Positions 1 through 13,854 of a stretch of DNA of 64,000 bases are shown piece by piece. The stretch is from positions 3,100,001-3,164,000 of the forward strand of contig OZ316891.1 in assembly GCA_973895155.1 (NCBI GenBank), given 5' to 3'. The notes beneath the pieces are model-generated. The model was not told the origin of the DNA. It ran no database searches and was given only the letters and a program-made list of their open reading frames with translations. Source of the DNA: Marsupella aquatica (Eukaryota; Marchantiophyta). The stretch's first letter is position 1; the number at the start of each line of letters is the position of its first letter. The translations under genes and the position numbers were made by a program.

Positions 1-245
1 TAAGTAAAGTAAACTGCTTATCCACCAAGGAGATATATCTAATCACTTTGAGTTATCATCAAGCTAGGTTGATATCTTATATTTCAGTCGTGTGACTGGA
101 TAATGGAACTTATTTTTGAAAGTGGTAGGAACTTGGGATAATTCCAAATATGGGATTTACTAGGATATACCTTGCCACTGATTTTTTTCTATTTATCACA
201 ATGCCACTCTTTTTGTTTGTGGGTTAAGAAAACAAATCTATGTTA

Positions 246-523
246 ACTCCTTCACATCCAATGGCTATCATCACAACCAATTCCTAATCAAATGGTCCGA
301 GTGTCCCTCAAGATGACCTTCACCACCCTTGGGGCAGCTGACCAAGGGGTGGGTCGGGTGGTCCTGCCCCCCAATCCTACACATGGCCTATATCTACTGC
401 CAGCCCCTGTGCGTAGCATTTGCCCCGGTCCTCCTCAGGATGGTCAAAGTCACATTGAGGGACCCAAGCCATCTGATCTTGAAATTGGGTGACTGAGATT
501 ACAACCATTTGATGTGAAGGAGT
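246..523. repeat. Foldback (terminal inverted repeat) element
   Basis: The segment starts ACTCCTTCACATC and ends with its reverse complement (GATGTGAAGGAGT). The two ends stay alignable over about 90 bases each (246-340 against 430-523) at roughly 75% identity by eye, so most of the element can fold back. The size and long imperfect arms resemble a foldback or MITE-like element. No coding capacity is credible and no clear target-site duplication is visible. Confidence 0.55.
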
Positions 524-3189
524 TTGTTTTTTGCTGCATCTTCTTGTGCTATGTAACAAAATTGTCTAGATATTTTCTTTTTTTGCAAATTAAAGGGGAA
601 ATTGCCCTTGAGAAAGCACAACAACTGGTTTGTAAAAGGGCAAAAACCCTGGCTGGTTTGATATTTCTATATATTTCTATATCAAGCTTTGCAACACTAC
701 TACAAGTAACTGTGGGAATAAAATGTAATATTCCTGCCTACGATGGCTTGGAGCAGAACCCATTGCTACCAGAGCTGATGTTGGAGCAAGATTTTGGAGC
801 CCTGCTGGTCACAGGTAACACCTGGCCACTTGACTACCACCAGGGCCCAGCCAAGTGGTTCAAATTGTCCTAATGTTTTCCAAATGCCTTGTGGATGACA
901 CTAATGAGACAGCCGGTTTTGTGGATAGGAAGTTGTTGAATGATCAACAGATACTCTGAAGTTTGTGAGTATCACAACATGCTCATTGCAACCTAAGCAG
1001 AATATCACTGAAGGGCCCCAGCTAAAGTTGATGCATCACATCTGGCAAACATTTTGTACCAGCCTTTAGCTAGATGTCTGACCATCATTCAAATGTAGGA
1101 CATCAAACAATTTTTTACCAAAATAGGTAGATCTAAAGATGTAGCCACACATGTACATGGTCGTGCAAGTGCTCTTAGAGATTTATACTAGACAGCCTAG
1201 GACTTGGGTGTAAGTTACTAGCTGATGGTTGTGTTTTGCATAAAAGATGTCAAGGCAAGACAAAGAAATGCAAATGAGACAAGTAAATTATTGAAACATC
1301 TTATGTGCTGTTTTGGCCACTCCTTCATCTTTGCCATGTAATTTTTGTGCCCATGATGTAGTTGCAGCCGTGGTGTCACTGTGAATGGGCTGACAAGTGT
1401 GAATGAGTTGAAAAGTAGAAGTCAATCATATCTAAGATGCCTAGATACAAATATGAGTACAAGTTATTCAATATCCATGAGATGCAAACCTGTGCAAGGG
1501 GTCTACAAAGGAAGATGTAAACCAATTATGCAAGTGCAACAAATCAGATCCCCATTGATAAAAACATATTGTCACTAGGGATACTGTTGCTCCTGCCAAA
1601 CCACTCCTAGTTACCCACACAAGTGGCTTCTCAAAACGACAACGCAATCACCCAAATATCTCTATGGCAAAGGAAAAAAATATTTGAAGGAGCTTGAGTG
1701 CATAGTTGTCCACCTTAGGGGCACCTTACATTAATGTGCTACCATTTTCCTATAGCAATCAGCAAGACACCAGCAAGAATCAACGCTAAGAAGATACTAA
1801 GGGGGCTCTTACAAAAACTAGGGGCAACACTTTTTTCTCCCATATGTGAAGGTGGCTTTTCAAGAGGTTGGGGGCAATTTCAACTGCTCTCTGGTCTCAA
1901 AATGTGAGCAGGGCCATCCATTGGGGAAAAACTGCTACAGATTGCTCACTTTACAAAATATTGGGGGCACATTTTCAATGTAACCTGTTGCTAATCTTAC
2001 ATGGAATGGAGTGAGGCCCAACTTTTGCTTATGTGGAGCACAATTTTGTCCCAGATTTTAGACCACCTCTCTTGGAGGTCTGTTCATTGGGTGCTTGATC
2101 CATTCCTGTTTTGAGTCTTTTACATTAAAAATGGATCCACGTTTACCTCATCAAATCTGCTATTGTCTTAATAATAAAATCCTTAGCCAAAAAATTATTT
2201 GATTTTGAGGTGAAGTGGGTCCTAACTTGTCTCCTAGCAAATTATTCCAGCACCACTTGCTGCAGTTCCCTTATCACAAGACATTGGGGGCTATTAAAAT
2301 TTTCCAACCTCTCCTGTAGCCCATGTACACTATCTTTAGGATGTTAAATGGCTGGTAGATTAGCTTTGATAAGAAAAAAACTCAAACTGCCCCAAGGTTT
2401 TGTGAAGCCACCCACCCTGAGATGCAAACCTTGTCCTTCAAATGGCCACACTTCACTTTAGATGAACTTTGGGCACAATCAATTAAAACCATTGCCCAAC
2501 CGGGACATCTCTCAGTGGACCCCTTTTGTTGATGTGTACATGTTTTTCCCTCAGATACTTACTAGATCTCCTCTTGAAACGAGCAAGGGGGGATTCTATG
2601 GCGTTGTATTTATTATCCCCAGACCTGACACATTTTGGTTCAGGCATTATGACTATGGTGTAGGGAACTGGGATGGAGAGACACTGAAGGGCCCCCACAG
2701 TCTTGTAAAGCCCTCCTAAAATCAATGTCCAAAATTCAACAATCATAAATGTGTAAGCTTAACAACTCAGACCTTGTCTTGGTCTGATATTTAGACAACG
2801 TTGGAGGTGGTATAAAATAGACAAGAGGGCATGACACCTAACGCAAGCAGCAAAAAACCTTGGGCCTCACCGGAGTAAAAAAGGATTGGTAAACTTTGGC
2901 ACCTGCTCTCATTTTGTAAAGTGAACTTTGACAAAAAACCATGAATGTAATTGGAGATTGAGAGATACAAAGAAAAATGCAAACGGTTGCCACCCTTTCT
3001 TTGTACACTGGCCGTTAGCTATATTCTATGTCACTTCTGACCTACAGGCTACTTTGTAATGCCAATTAGATGATGAGTTGGCAACCATCACACTAGCTAA
3101 GATGGCCTGCCCTCCATTACTAAAATCCCCCCCCCCCCTCTCTTCTTTCAGCTGATGGGTTCAACAATAACCAACAACAAAGGGGGCCA
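524..3189. other. AT-rich intergenic spacer, no gene recognised
   Basis: I see no conserved domain, RNA gene or splice-framed coding exon here. Short open frames such as 514-873 and 2462-2719 (both +) resemble no family I know. A C homopolymer lies near 3127-3138. Decayed transposon sequence is likely but unproven. Confidence 0.5.
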
Positions 3190-3335
3190 AAAAGCTTATT
3201 TCATAGGTGAACTACAAAACTAAACAAATAAAAAGGCGTATGTCATAGTTGAACTATAAAACTCATTCGAGGCAACAAATAAAACACTTTATGTCATAGG
3301 TGAACCACAAAAGTCATTTGAGGCAACAAATTAAT
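3190..3335. repeat. Short tandem repeat, about 3 units of ~50 bp
   Basis: Three diverged units share the core CATAGGTGAACTACAAAA followed by ACAAATAAA, starting near 3198, 3244 and 3295. The array ends just before the composition shifts to the GC-richer leader of the EFOP gene. Confidence 0.65.
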
Positions 3336-4984
3336 AACTAGAATCAAACAGTTCCAGGAATGACAAGTGGCATTCCGTCCATCATATTGCACCGTGAGAA
3401 CGCTTGCATACTGTACATCACATCAGCGCATATTCAATCCCGTCCCCTTGTTGACGCGGGTTCAAACCCTGCTCGCTCGCCCTTCCACACGAGCAAATAA
3501 TCCGACGAGTTTTGCGAGTGTCCGCTGAGCTTCGAAATCATCCATTTCCGTGGCGTGTGCGCAGCGAAACACCGAGTGAGAAAGAAAGTACTCGGTAAAG
3601 TATAAGTGACGAACATGGGAGGTGAGGCAGAGACGAGCTTCACATCGTATCTTCGCTGTAGCGATGGCGAAGGAAGCATCATCAGTCGTCAATGTGCGAT
3701 CTGCTCTGTTTGGCTCTCGATCGGCCGCGGTACGAAATGCCTACATACGCTTTTACCCCGATTGCCGGATTGTCAGTCAGCGAGTCCGTGAAGCGATTTA
3801 TTGCGGAACGGTGAAAATCTCTTGCTGCGAGTCTTTGTTGTGATGATTGATGACTGAGTTGTGCACGCGTGATTGCCGAAAGGTACAGAGCTGTGGAGTG
3901 GCAGTACCATCCTGTGCGGGTCGAGCCGTCCTGCCTGTCTGTCCGTCTAAAGTCATTCTGACGGACGGACTGACTGACGGACGGCCTGACTGGCACACAA
4001 CGCAGTGAACAATAATTATTATTATGAACGCTGACGAGTGATGGATGATGATGAGTGGTAAGTGCTTTTGTGGTGATGGTGGTGAGTGAGTGCGCACCAG
4101 ATGATGACAGTGAGGCATTGAGTTACTGACTGGCAAATGCAAATTCGTCCCAAAGTTTGTTCTGCGTACAAGTCTTCTTTTGTTCGTCAATCAGGAGTTC
4201 GGAAGTTTGTTCTGCACGTCTGTCGTCTTTTTTTCCCGTTCGGAGTTTTTGCATGTGTCTCTGCTCATTAGCCTTCCTCGTACTGGGCTTCTTTCATCAG
4301 GAGTTATACACGTCCGTGCCAATGCTTCGCACTGTCTGGCGCTGTGCCTCTGACAATTTATTCTTTCTGGCCAGTTGGAATATTATTCTCGGTGAATTGT
4401 AGTTTCTTTACTTCATCGCCTTTGTGTTGTCCTTCCATGCATGCGACTCACTGCAATGTCGACTTTTCAGCACGATTTGTTTAATCAGTGAAGAGCGACT
4501 AGCGGAGGAGGTCGATTTCTGCTCCAAGCTCGGCGAGACTAGGCCCTGGATTGTGCATTGCAGTGGCGTTCTGAAGGTGTGGAGTGCGGGGTAGGAGGGC
4601 AGGACGGCATGCAGGGAGGGAGGCAGGAGGGACGCAGGAGGGATGGAGGGATGCAGGGAGCAGATTGCCTGAGCAGGAGTAGAAGCAATTGGCTTTTTTA
4701 CTCGATAGTATCCCCTGGGTGACAGGAACAGCGTCAGTTTTTCTGCGCACGTCCTCTTCCTCCCTTTGCTGCGATGGAGGAGTGTCCTGTACTGGTCGCG
4801 GATGGGCAGGGTTAAGGAGGTGTCAATTGAGGGGCAGTCGGCCAGGATAGAAGACTACTACACATGTTCAATCCTCTTCACTGAATCGGATTCTGCCGCC
4901 GCTTGACTCTTGAAAATCATTAGTGCCGCTGCTCCCTTCTCTCTCTACTTTACAGGCACACAGAGTTCGTGCTCTAGCAACAAG
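3336..4984 (+). promoter_or_regulatory. Upstream/leader region of the EFOP gene
   Basis: This GC-richer stretch precedes the EFOP start codon and probably holds its promoter and 5' leader. Visible structure: an 11-bp hairpin with one G-U pair (3937-3947 with 3960-3970, 12-nt loop); a ~50-bp direct repeat beginning AAGTTTGTTCTGC near 4154 and 4203; and a G-rich tract of GGAGG/GGAGGG runs at about 4585-4665 with G-quadruplex potential. No TATA box or transcription start can be assigned with confidence. Open frames here (for example 3798-4190 on the minus strand) look spurious. Confidence 0.45.
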
Positions 4985-7900
4985 ATGGGGATTATTTCCA
5001 GAAGAGTGCTTCCGGCATGCGGCAATCTCTGCATTTGCTGCCCGGAGCTCCGGGCACGATCCCGGCAACCTGTCAAGCGTTATAAGAAGCTTCTTTCGGA
5101 CATCTTCCCGAAGTCTCAGGTTGCTTTTGCCTTGCTTTTTTGCGCTCGAGGTTTCTCGTCCCAATTTGTTTGGTTTTTGAAGTGTTTCAACCGACCTGTA
5201 CGTCCTTTGTTTGACGGGACTGGTGTGAAACATGAATCTGCTCACCTGAAATTTTATGAGAGCTCATAGATTTGATTGCTCAAGGCGCCCCTTTTTAGGC
5301 CATAATCAATCAACAGGTTTAGTACATTCAGCGATTGGGAGGGTCACTTCTCTTGCATATGACGACTTCAAATTTTTGTCTTCATGATTGCGGTTGCCAA
5401 GGATTCTGACTTGGCTTAATTGCGTTCGTTGTGATATACGAGTGTTGCAGGAGGAGCTACCAAATGATCGCAAAATTGGAAAGCTCACTGAATATGCCTC
5501 TAAGAATCCATTACGTATCCCTAAGGTGCCTTGTCTTCCATCCCTGTTCATCATTGGAAGGTGCCATTTTCAAATTTGAAAAAATTTCGGCTCTCGTGGA
5601 TATTTGCAGTCGGGGCGAGACTGGGCAGATTGGAGGAAAATAGAGTCATATGATTTTGACCTTAAGAAACGTGCGGGACGTGGCATCGTCGTAGTCAGTG
5701 TATCTCCCACGGTAGAGATAGCAGCAGCAAGTTAGCACTTGGCTTATCTTCTGTTCCTTGCAACCGTGCATGCTCCGCATCGATGGGGTGCCGATTTGGA
5801 AGTTGAAATGTCCGACAATGTACCTGCTGTCCTACTCGTGGCAGGCGCTCAATGTTGAGTTATTATTTTTACACGGCGGTTGTCGATGGTTTTCATCGCA
5901 ATCGCCTTGTTCCTAAGTTTCTCTTGGAAGATCATACAGAGCAGATTGGAAGTGCGTACAGGGTGATAGTACGAGTGTGACAATCTGACGGACGTCATCT
6001 TTGGAGACCCGACATTGGAGTGTGAATGACATACTTGAAGTCCAGATTTGAGTCCGGCATTGAGTTAGGACTGGGTGGCCTGTGAGGCTTTGCTTGATGG
6101 TGTGTGTTCTCAAGCTGCATTGTCTTTAGAATCTGAACTGGAGTCTTCGTTGTGCAGATTGCAAGTAGCCTCGAGCAACGTGGTTACAAAGCCTTGAGAA
6201 ACGAGCGATATTCTCCGTTGAGGGTTGTCATGCGAACCTATAGCAAGCTCCTTTCATCCTGCCGGGATCAAATGTAAGTCGCGTACAGAAAGGATCCGCG
6301 CTTGCGGGGACACTCTCATTGGTCAGCTGTGGAAACTATAATACTCTGAAGGTTGTTAGTTTGGACGGCCTGCCTACTGGTTGTTCTTCTAGCGGGTACA
6401 CGGAACTAGGAAATTATGGAGGGGCGGTATGGAAGCTTGGATCAACCTTCTATCCTCGTGTGGCACCGTGAGGGTGTGGTCACCATGGGGTCAATTTACA
6501 GTCCGAAGGCTCTGGTCATGACTCTCCTATGTAACCAGGGCAACGGAGGCAAAATGTAGCGTGAGACTTTAATCAGGCACTGTGAGTCAGTGGGAAACTT
6601 TGGCACTGCTGCATAGGTCAAACGCATAGCACAGCCTTGTTGACTGTGAATTGTAGAAAGCAGTAATGGCTTTCGTTGCATACCAAGCAGGAAATCTTAG
6701 TGAAAGAGGACCTATAACGTAGCATTCTTCGATCATCGCATGATGTCGGGATGTTAAAGAATAAACACGGAAGGGAATTTGGTTTTGAAGTTCTTTGATA
6801 AGGATTTCTGTGATCCAATACTGATGAGTCTCACGCATCATTCGGGGTTTGGCCCGTTAGTTGCAGTTCATAGTTTGCATTGCGCTGGGACTGCCCGTGA
6901 TTCGATGTGCTACGCAGTGTTGGGGCACTTCGTCAACTTTTAGACTGCATGGCGTGCCCCTGCTTGGTAGTGGCATCCTTCTTGTGGCCCACACATTCTG
7001 TGCTCGCGTAGGTGAAAGATTAGCGTCGGTGACCTTGGAAGAACTCCAATTGTCTGGACAAGTGGGTTGATTGGACTCGTGTACATCCTTCATACTACAG
7101 CGCCATTCACCGTCTGGTGCACGTCAAATGGTCTTGTTATAGGCTGGAAGGATATCACAGTACTCTAGTACGCTTTCCCCGAGTGGCAAATTGGTGAACT
7201 GACAACACGCTGTTGTTTCGAACTGCAGGCCACTATTTGCAACTAGCGCGCTATCTATGATTCGTGTTCTTCTAGACAATGGACGAAACGATGCCATGCA
7301 AGTTCTTGCATGTGCGACTCTGATTGATTTCCTCAACAACCAGGTAAGGTTTTTAGGAGTATGAATTGGTGTCGACCTCATTGTCCAAAAGGCTGGTTGC
7401 TGAAGATGTTGAGCAATGTAGGAAACAGCGTGCATCTCTCAGTGGCATCCTGCTCCATGTCGATCCATTTGTTTTTACCCCATGTATGAGGAAGCAGTGT
7501 TTCTTGGATTCCGATGCAGCGACTCAACAATGTGACAAAGCTTTTCGCTTTTACCCTTACTGCCAACGTTTGTTCCAAAATTAGACTGCGTCATGCTATC
7601 TTAGTATTCAAGGAGAAGCCAAAATTAAGCTTTCTAAGGCTTTTCATTTCGTGAACAATCTGGTAAAAGATGCATATGTGATCTTCGTCACCACAACCCC
7701 AACCTCAACCTCACGCAGTCGGGTCGTTGGATGTTAGGACGAGACAGACAGTGGAACTTTCGGATTATATGGAGAATAGCCTTAAGCAATTGAAAATTCT
7801 GTAACAGTGTATCATATTTGTCCAAGCTGCTATGCCTTGGAATTTTTCCTTCCATTGCTTCTTGTACCATGTTAAATGTGGATGACAAACCATATTGACT

Positions 7901-10900
7901 ATGGCATCCTTTATGTAGTTGGTCTGTAGTTATTTGCAAAACGTTTTTCCTCCACTTCTTTTTTCATTCATTATACAGTGCCCATGGACTGTGGAGTAGA
8001 TGGATTCTACTTATACGCGAGATTTGGATGCACTACTTCCGAAGCTGTGTGCTCTAAGTAAGGAGACGGGTGAAGAGAATAGGCGCTTACGTTTACGTGC
8101 TGCTGGTTTGCAAGCACTAGCATCTGTGGTAATTTCAAACTTTTTTTTTTCTTCAACCTTTACCTTTGCATAGATCTCGATCTTTCCGGTACTGAAAATT
8201 TGGTACTGGTGCCAGTGCCAAAAGGTTTGAGGAGGAATGTGGAAACTCGAGTTGTCTTCTCGGTCGTATTAATTCTTGATGGTGTGTTTCGGTGAAAGCA
8301 GATTATTTTCTTGGGCAAGTACTCTCATATACCTCCGGAGTTTGATGATGTGAGTAGCTATTGCAACTTTTCTTCATTTTAATCCAAACCAGTTCTTGGT
8401 GTCATTGGAATATGATTTTCAGATGCTTTTCTTCCCATCGACTGGCAAGTCTACTGTCGATCGAGGTATCCTCAGGAGAGTCATTAGTCTAGCTATCCTA
8501 AAACTGGCAGCATAAAGTTGGACCTCGTACGGTCTAATGTTCGGTTCGACCTGCAGGTTGTTGCAGCTGTATTGGAAAACTATGAGATTTCTCGACCTGC
8601 TCAGGAGGTGGAGATCCAGGATAGGGAAGAAAGACATAGTAACAGGGCTAACGGGATATGCAGAGGGGAGGGCCGTGGTCCTGTAGCTGTTATGAGAGGG
8701 GCAGTCACAAAATTACGGTTGCACAAGGACAAAATCAACCATAGAGATCCTTCCAACCTGACAAGGTGTGGCCATCTGCTCCTGGGCTACGTTCCATGGA
8801 CATGTTCATCTGTCATGGCAATGGTGTCTTGCTTTATTGTGGGCTTTGAGGTGGTTTGGCAGTGATTCCTAGATGCAGTTGTTTCTGCTCAAACTGAAGA
8901 TCTTGTTCAATCATGATTTGTAGTTCTCTGATGGGTCGTGTATAGAATGGAGACAGAGACGCCAATGGTTTGGTCCCAACTATGTATTCAAAATATGGCT
9001 CGCCTCGCAAAAGAAGCCTCCACTGTAAGGAGAGTTTTGGAACCTATGTTTCGGTATTTTGACAAGGAGAAGGTTTGGCCACCAGAAAAGCTAGCCATCA
9101 AAGTGCTCCGTGACCTGCAACATTATATGGAGAAATCAGGTCGTGTACCCTACCTACGGTTTTGTCCCTTTGCACGCATCTATGCCCAAGACCTTATTCG
9201 AATCCAACTCGGGTTAGAATTGTGGTTGGCATTTAGTTCAGGGAAGCTTGAGCAGGACGAAAAAAAGGCGACATTGTGATAGACGTTATTGCGGAGCAGC
9301 CTCTAGTTACAATTGTGTAAATACATGGGAGCAGCAGGCTACATTGTGATAGATCCAATTTCTTTTCTTCCTCCAGTTTCCAAGCTCCCCTTTACTCCTG
9401 AGACACAAAGCCAGAATTTCCTTCGGTGGAGCTCAATGAAATTGGAGATGCGTTTGTAGTCTTACGTGCACCCTCTAAAGTGGTTGAAGCTCTGGGTTAA
9501 CTAATAAAGTTCAGAATTTCCTCACAGACAGTAAATGCGCCTGGTGGGGTAGATTCAAGAAATGATGAGCTGATCTTTGTTTTCTTTTGCATTAATGCAG
9601 GAAATGAGCAGTTATCATTGCCAGCTCTAGTGCGACATCTTGATCACAGCACGGTGATTGACAATCCTGAATTGAAGACAAGTATAGTGGAGGTCATAGT
9701 TCACTTGACGCGCCAGTCCAAAGTGAGAGCCACTGTTGCAGTTGTTGGAGTTATGAGTGACTTAATCAGGCACCTCCGGAGAAGCATGGAGTGTTCTGTA
9801 GACGCTTCGAAGCTTGCGAAAGTTGAGACTCTCAAGCTTCATAAAGGTCTTCAGCATGCTCTGGAAGAGTGTTTAATAGAACTTGCAAAAAGGGTACTAC
9901 AAACTCACCATCCATTGTTGTTGTTTTGCCGCAATGAATTTGCATAATTCTGTGATCATCCAAGTAACGTGATTGGACGTGCTATTCACGGTTGTTGATA
10001 ATTCTAGTCTTTTCGGCCAATCTCATTTCTCTAAAAGGGATAACTGCATTCTAGTTTGATTTTAGGACAATGTTCCCGGCGTCGCTCATTCGAACCCTCG
10101 AAGTCGCACTTGAATGCTTTTGTAACTTTTGTGCCGTAAACTCTTTATGCTCACATCAGGTAGTGGATGCCGCCCCACTTTTTGACATGATGGCAACTAA
10201 TTTGGAGAAACTACCAGCTAATCCTGTCATAGCCAGAACCACGACCGAGGCTGTTTGTGTGTTGGCTCACTGTCTGGCTTATGTTCCAGACCAATCTGTT
10301 GCTCGACAGGTGCATATCATTCACGTCTTTATCCCCCGATTAGATGTGGTTTCTTTAAGGTTCTTTTACTTTCATCTCTTCGTATCACGTTCTAATTAGT
10401 AGGCACCGTGTCTGAGGATATTGTCGACAGTGTAAAAGTTATGCCCTGGTATGTGTAGCAGGTTTTGCCAGAGGGCTTATTTCAAGAACTGCTCCAAGGA
10501 ATGGTCCATCCTGATGTTGAGACACGTGTGACGATAAACCATATCTTTGCGCTCCTTCTGGTACCGTCATCTTTGATTTCCAACTCGGAGAACTTGGAAG
10601 CCCCCCAAAGCCGACCTGAGACCAGCTCACTGTTATCAAAGTCGTCTTCTGCATTTAGTTCTGCAGCAGCTTTGTTCGAAAGATTGGAAAAAGAAAAATG
10701 TGGATTTGCAGAGAGGAATATGTGTTTCGACAATAGTAGGCGTGAAAATATCAAGGAAAATGTGAATGGGATAGAGATGATAGTGATGGGTGCTGCTAGA
10801 AATGAGGATGAAGGAATTACATATTCTTCAAGTCCTAGCCCGAGCCACGGGACCAGAGCTTCCGAGGTACAATCCACGGATAGATTCACGGCACCATCGA

Positions 10901-13854
10901 GGAGTCCTTCAAACAGCACAAAGGATTTTGTAAGTACGGACTCCTTAGCTCACTAGTCTATGGGAGGTCTTGTAACTTTGTTGTCTTAAATATATGTCCA
11001 TCTTCATTATCCAAGCCGGATTGATTGTCAGAAGGTGGAAAACTGCAGAAACCTTGAGGCTCCATGTCTGGCGTCTTCTGTTACGATTTTGTATAAGTAG
11101 CGTTATTCGTCATTTTTATGAGAGTTTGTTTAGATCGATCAAGAGTACCAAGTTCGAATTTCGTTGACCTAATGTCTCGTTGGCAGGATCCGAGTGTAGT
11201 AAGGTTAAGTGGGCACCAAGCAGCCCTTCTCCTGTCAAGGCTGTGGATTCAAGCAATCTTACCTGATAACGTGCCTTCCAGCTATGAAGCTATTGCCAAC
11301 ACTTATATTTTGACTCTACTCTTTTCTCGAGCAAAGGTGTGCACTTAGTTGCTAAGGAAGGATACGACTTTCTAAATATTTATCACTGGGCTATCTTCTA
11401 AAGCGCCGTTGCTATCTTTTTTTTAGATCAGTGGGTCGTGAAGAAACAAGGACAAGCTTTTCAATACTAGTGTACTTGCTCTTATAGCACATATCAGCTG
11501 TTGTTAGTATCGCAGATGTGATGATTTTGTTGCGCCCATAATAACATGGTTTTGCGGGTCTAGAATCAATTTGTTAAATGACACCTTTCGTACTATGCAT
11601 GATGGATGCAGACCTCCAGCCATAAAACAGTTATACGGGCTTTCCAACTGGCCCTATCTCTCAGGAGCTTGGCAATCGATCCAAATTGTAAGCTAAACCA
11701 ACCGACTTCGTAAACAGCAAAGCTACTTTTTAATCGTGGTGTGATGGTGTTCAACAGCTAGAGTCTTATGTAATTCTAGCCTCCATAGTTCTGTCTCTTG
11801 ACGATAGTTCCTCAGATCCATTGTTAAGATGTCTCACGGTGTTGACGGAAACTGTATTGTAGGTAAGTGTGGGAGGCTTTAAGCTACTCACCAGCTTCAA
11901 TCATCAAATCTAAATTACCTTTCATAAAGACAATTGCAGTCTTATTTTCAAATAAACCGTTTTTCACTTGTACTGTTTCTTATAAAGATGTGTTTGCTGT
12001 CTTTAGATGCTGGCGTCCAGCTGCCTCCATCCAGGCGAAGATCTGTGTTCACACTGTCAACCGCAATGCTTGTTTTTGCTGGCAGGGCTTATGGTGTCCC
12101 ACAGCTTGGTACTGTGGTCAAGGCATCTCTCACAAATGCTTTAGTAAGATTGAGCAGATTTCCTTCCTATTATTTTCGTTCATCTTTCGAGCTTGCATTT
12201 TGTATGCCTTACTCGTTTCTACGGTTGAAAGTGGACCTTCAAAGTTGATCTTTTCACCCTTGCCAAAGTCTAACGCTCTCATCGTGTGACTACTCATGTG
12301 CAGAAGGACCCTTACTTGGAGTTGGCAGATGACATTAGATTGAAAATTGTCAACTCTTCTGTTGGTTATGTGAATGTCAAGGACTATGGCTCAACTGCTG
12401 ATGATCGTGATGCGTATAAGTCTTTTTTGGGCATTTCTGTATCAGAGGAGCAAACGCCTGAAGCGTTAGCTGCCCTCATTGTTGGAAGCTCTTCAGTTTT
12501 AGGGGTGAGTAGACCAGGAGTCTTCGGCTTCATCTAGCTTGCGCATCCGCAAACAGCTAACAAATTCAAAGTTATTTGTCAGAGGATGCACGGGCAACCT
12601 CTCTGCATTTCCTGGCGTCGCGTACCATTCAATCATTGCCATCTTTTGGGCTTGTTCGTGTCATCTGAGGGTCGCGCAATTACGCAATGATTTTTGCAGC
12701 CCGAAGATTTCGCTGTTGCCGATCAGATGCTGCAAAATTTTCCTGCTGAGAATAGATTTCGGCCTGGATCACAATCATATCCTGAGACGTTCTTCTCTAG
12801 CGAGTCCCCACTTGCGTTGAGAGATTCTGTGTCATTTGATGAGGTTCGTTCCGCCCAGTTAATCTTCCTCTTCGTTGCTTGTGTATCAATGTTGTCAATT
12901 ACTGGGCAGTGTGGCTTCTCAGTGCTAGCATTTCTCGATGTGGAGTGGACATACCACGCACTACCGAGAGAGCTGAGGATTTTCTGACAAGATTCGCTCA
13001 CTATCTCGGAAACTATCCAACTGCAGGAATTACACCGTACAAATAGCTCACTGGATGACAACCTCACGGCTGAAACTGGTGGAGCGGAGCTGCCTAGGCT
13101 TCTTGCAAACTTTTGTGCTCCTCCACTGACAACACATGCAATCAGCGTTTCTCAGCTACTGGAAGCGGTGGGATGTTTTTTTGCGCTTTTACTGTTTGTC
13201 CCGTTGCTTCCATTCTTCCTGTCAGCGAGTTTCTTTTCTGACTTCTCAACTCTTCGATGTCATGTTTTGACTTCAGGCCATTGTAACGGGCCAGCGGGTA
13301 ACCACGTCAATGACAGACGTCCCGCTACCATACAATGCCATGGCCAACCAGTGTGAAGCCTTCGGAACTGACTATCGGAAGAAGTTATCTTCGGTATTGA
13401 AATTAGGTGGCCAATACGGCACACTAGTACTCACATTTCCAGAGAAGGATTTCTGGCCATGCTCAGATACAAATGAGAAACAGCAGCATGGTCAGTTTAG
13501 AGAGGTATACTTCTGTTTTGAACTTGCGCGCTATGCAGTTGTATGGGGAGAAATTGCGGTTAGAGGTAAATGCAAGACACTTATTTGGGAAGTGTGGGTT
13601 GGGTCTCTTATTACATGGAGCTGATGATTTCGATGGGCGAGTAGTGTTCCTTAAGTTTGTATGATCATCTCTTTCATTGTTCAGTCATTATGATCCAATC
13701 TGGAAGGATTTTTCTAAAGAAGGCCAGATCCATTAGAGCATAATAAGAAAGTGCTATTTCTGGGCTTACAGCTGCTCCTATTCAACTATGGCAGGTGGTC
13801 CGGCTCCCGCCGGCTAGTCCTTACGACAACTTTTTAAAGGCTGCCGGCTGCTAG
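4985..13854 (+). CDS. EFOP: EFR3-of-plants (EFOP) / SRL2-like scaffold protein, 19 exons
   Basis: This is a plant EFR3 homologue, the membrane anchor of the PI4K-alpha1 complex that makes PI4P at the plasma membrane (family knowledge). Exons: 4985-5119, 5451-5525, 6158-6273, 7229-7343, 8000-8128, 8302-8349, 8557-8765, 8946-9139, 9601-9893, 10160-10309, 10462-10929, 11187-11336, 11612-11687, 12007-12143, 12304-12504, 12700-12843, 13027-13167, 13277-13504, 13795-13854. All phases close, giving 1022 aa against a usual length of about 1000. The start gives MGIISRRVLPACGNLCICC, a cysteine cluster followed by the basic patch RARSRQPVKRYKK, which fits lipid-anchored membrane binding. Other family landmarks are NDRKIGKLTEYASKNPLR, NMARLAKEASTVRRVL, NPVIARTTTEAV, PSRRRSVFTLSTAM and the C-terminus LPPASPYDNFLKAAGC. 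The body should be ARM/HEAT-like helices, with a Ser-rich acidic linker in the large eleventh exon. An in-frame upstream ATG at 4910 is less likely because the conserved N-terminus begins at 4985. Confidence 0.93.

Noticed and set aside
3455-3480. tRNA T-arm-like GCGGGTTCAAACCCTGC
   Set aside because: The T-stem/loop looks right, but no matching acceptor, D or anticodon arm occurs at the needed distance upstream. The GFEPASTR peptide on the other strand is a by-product of this word.
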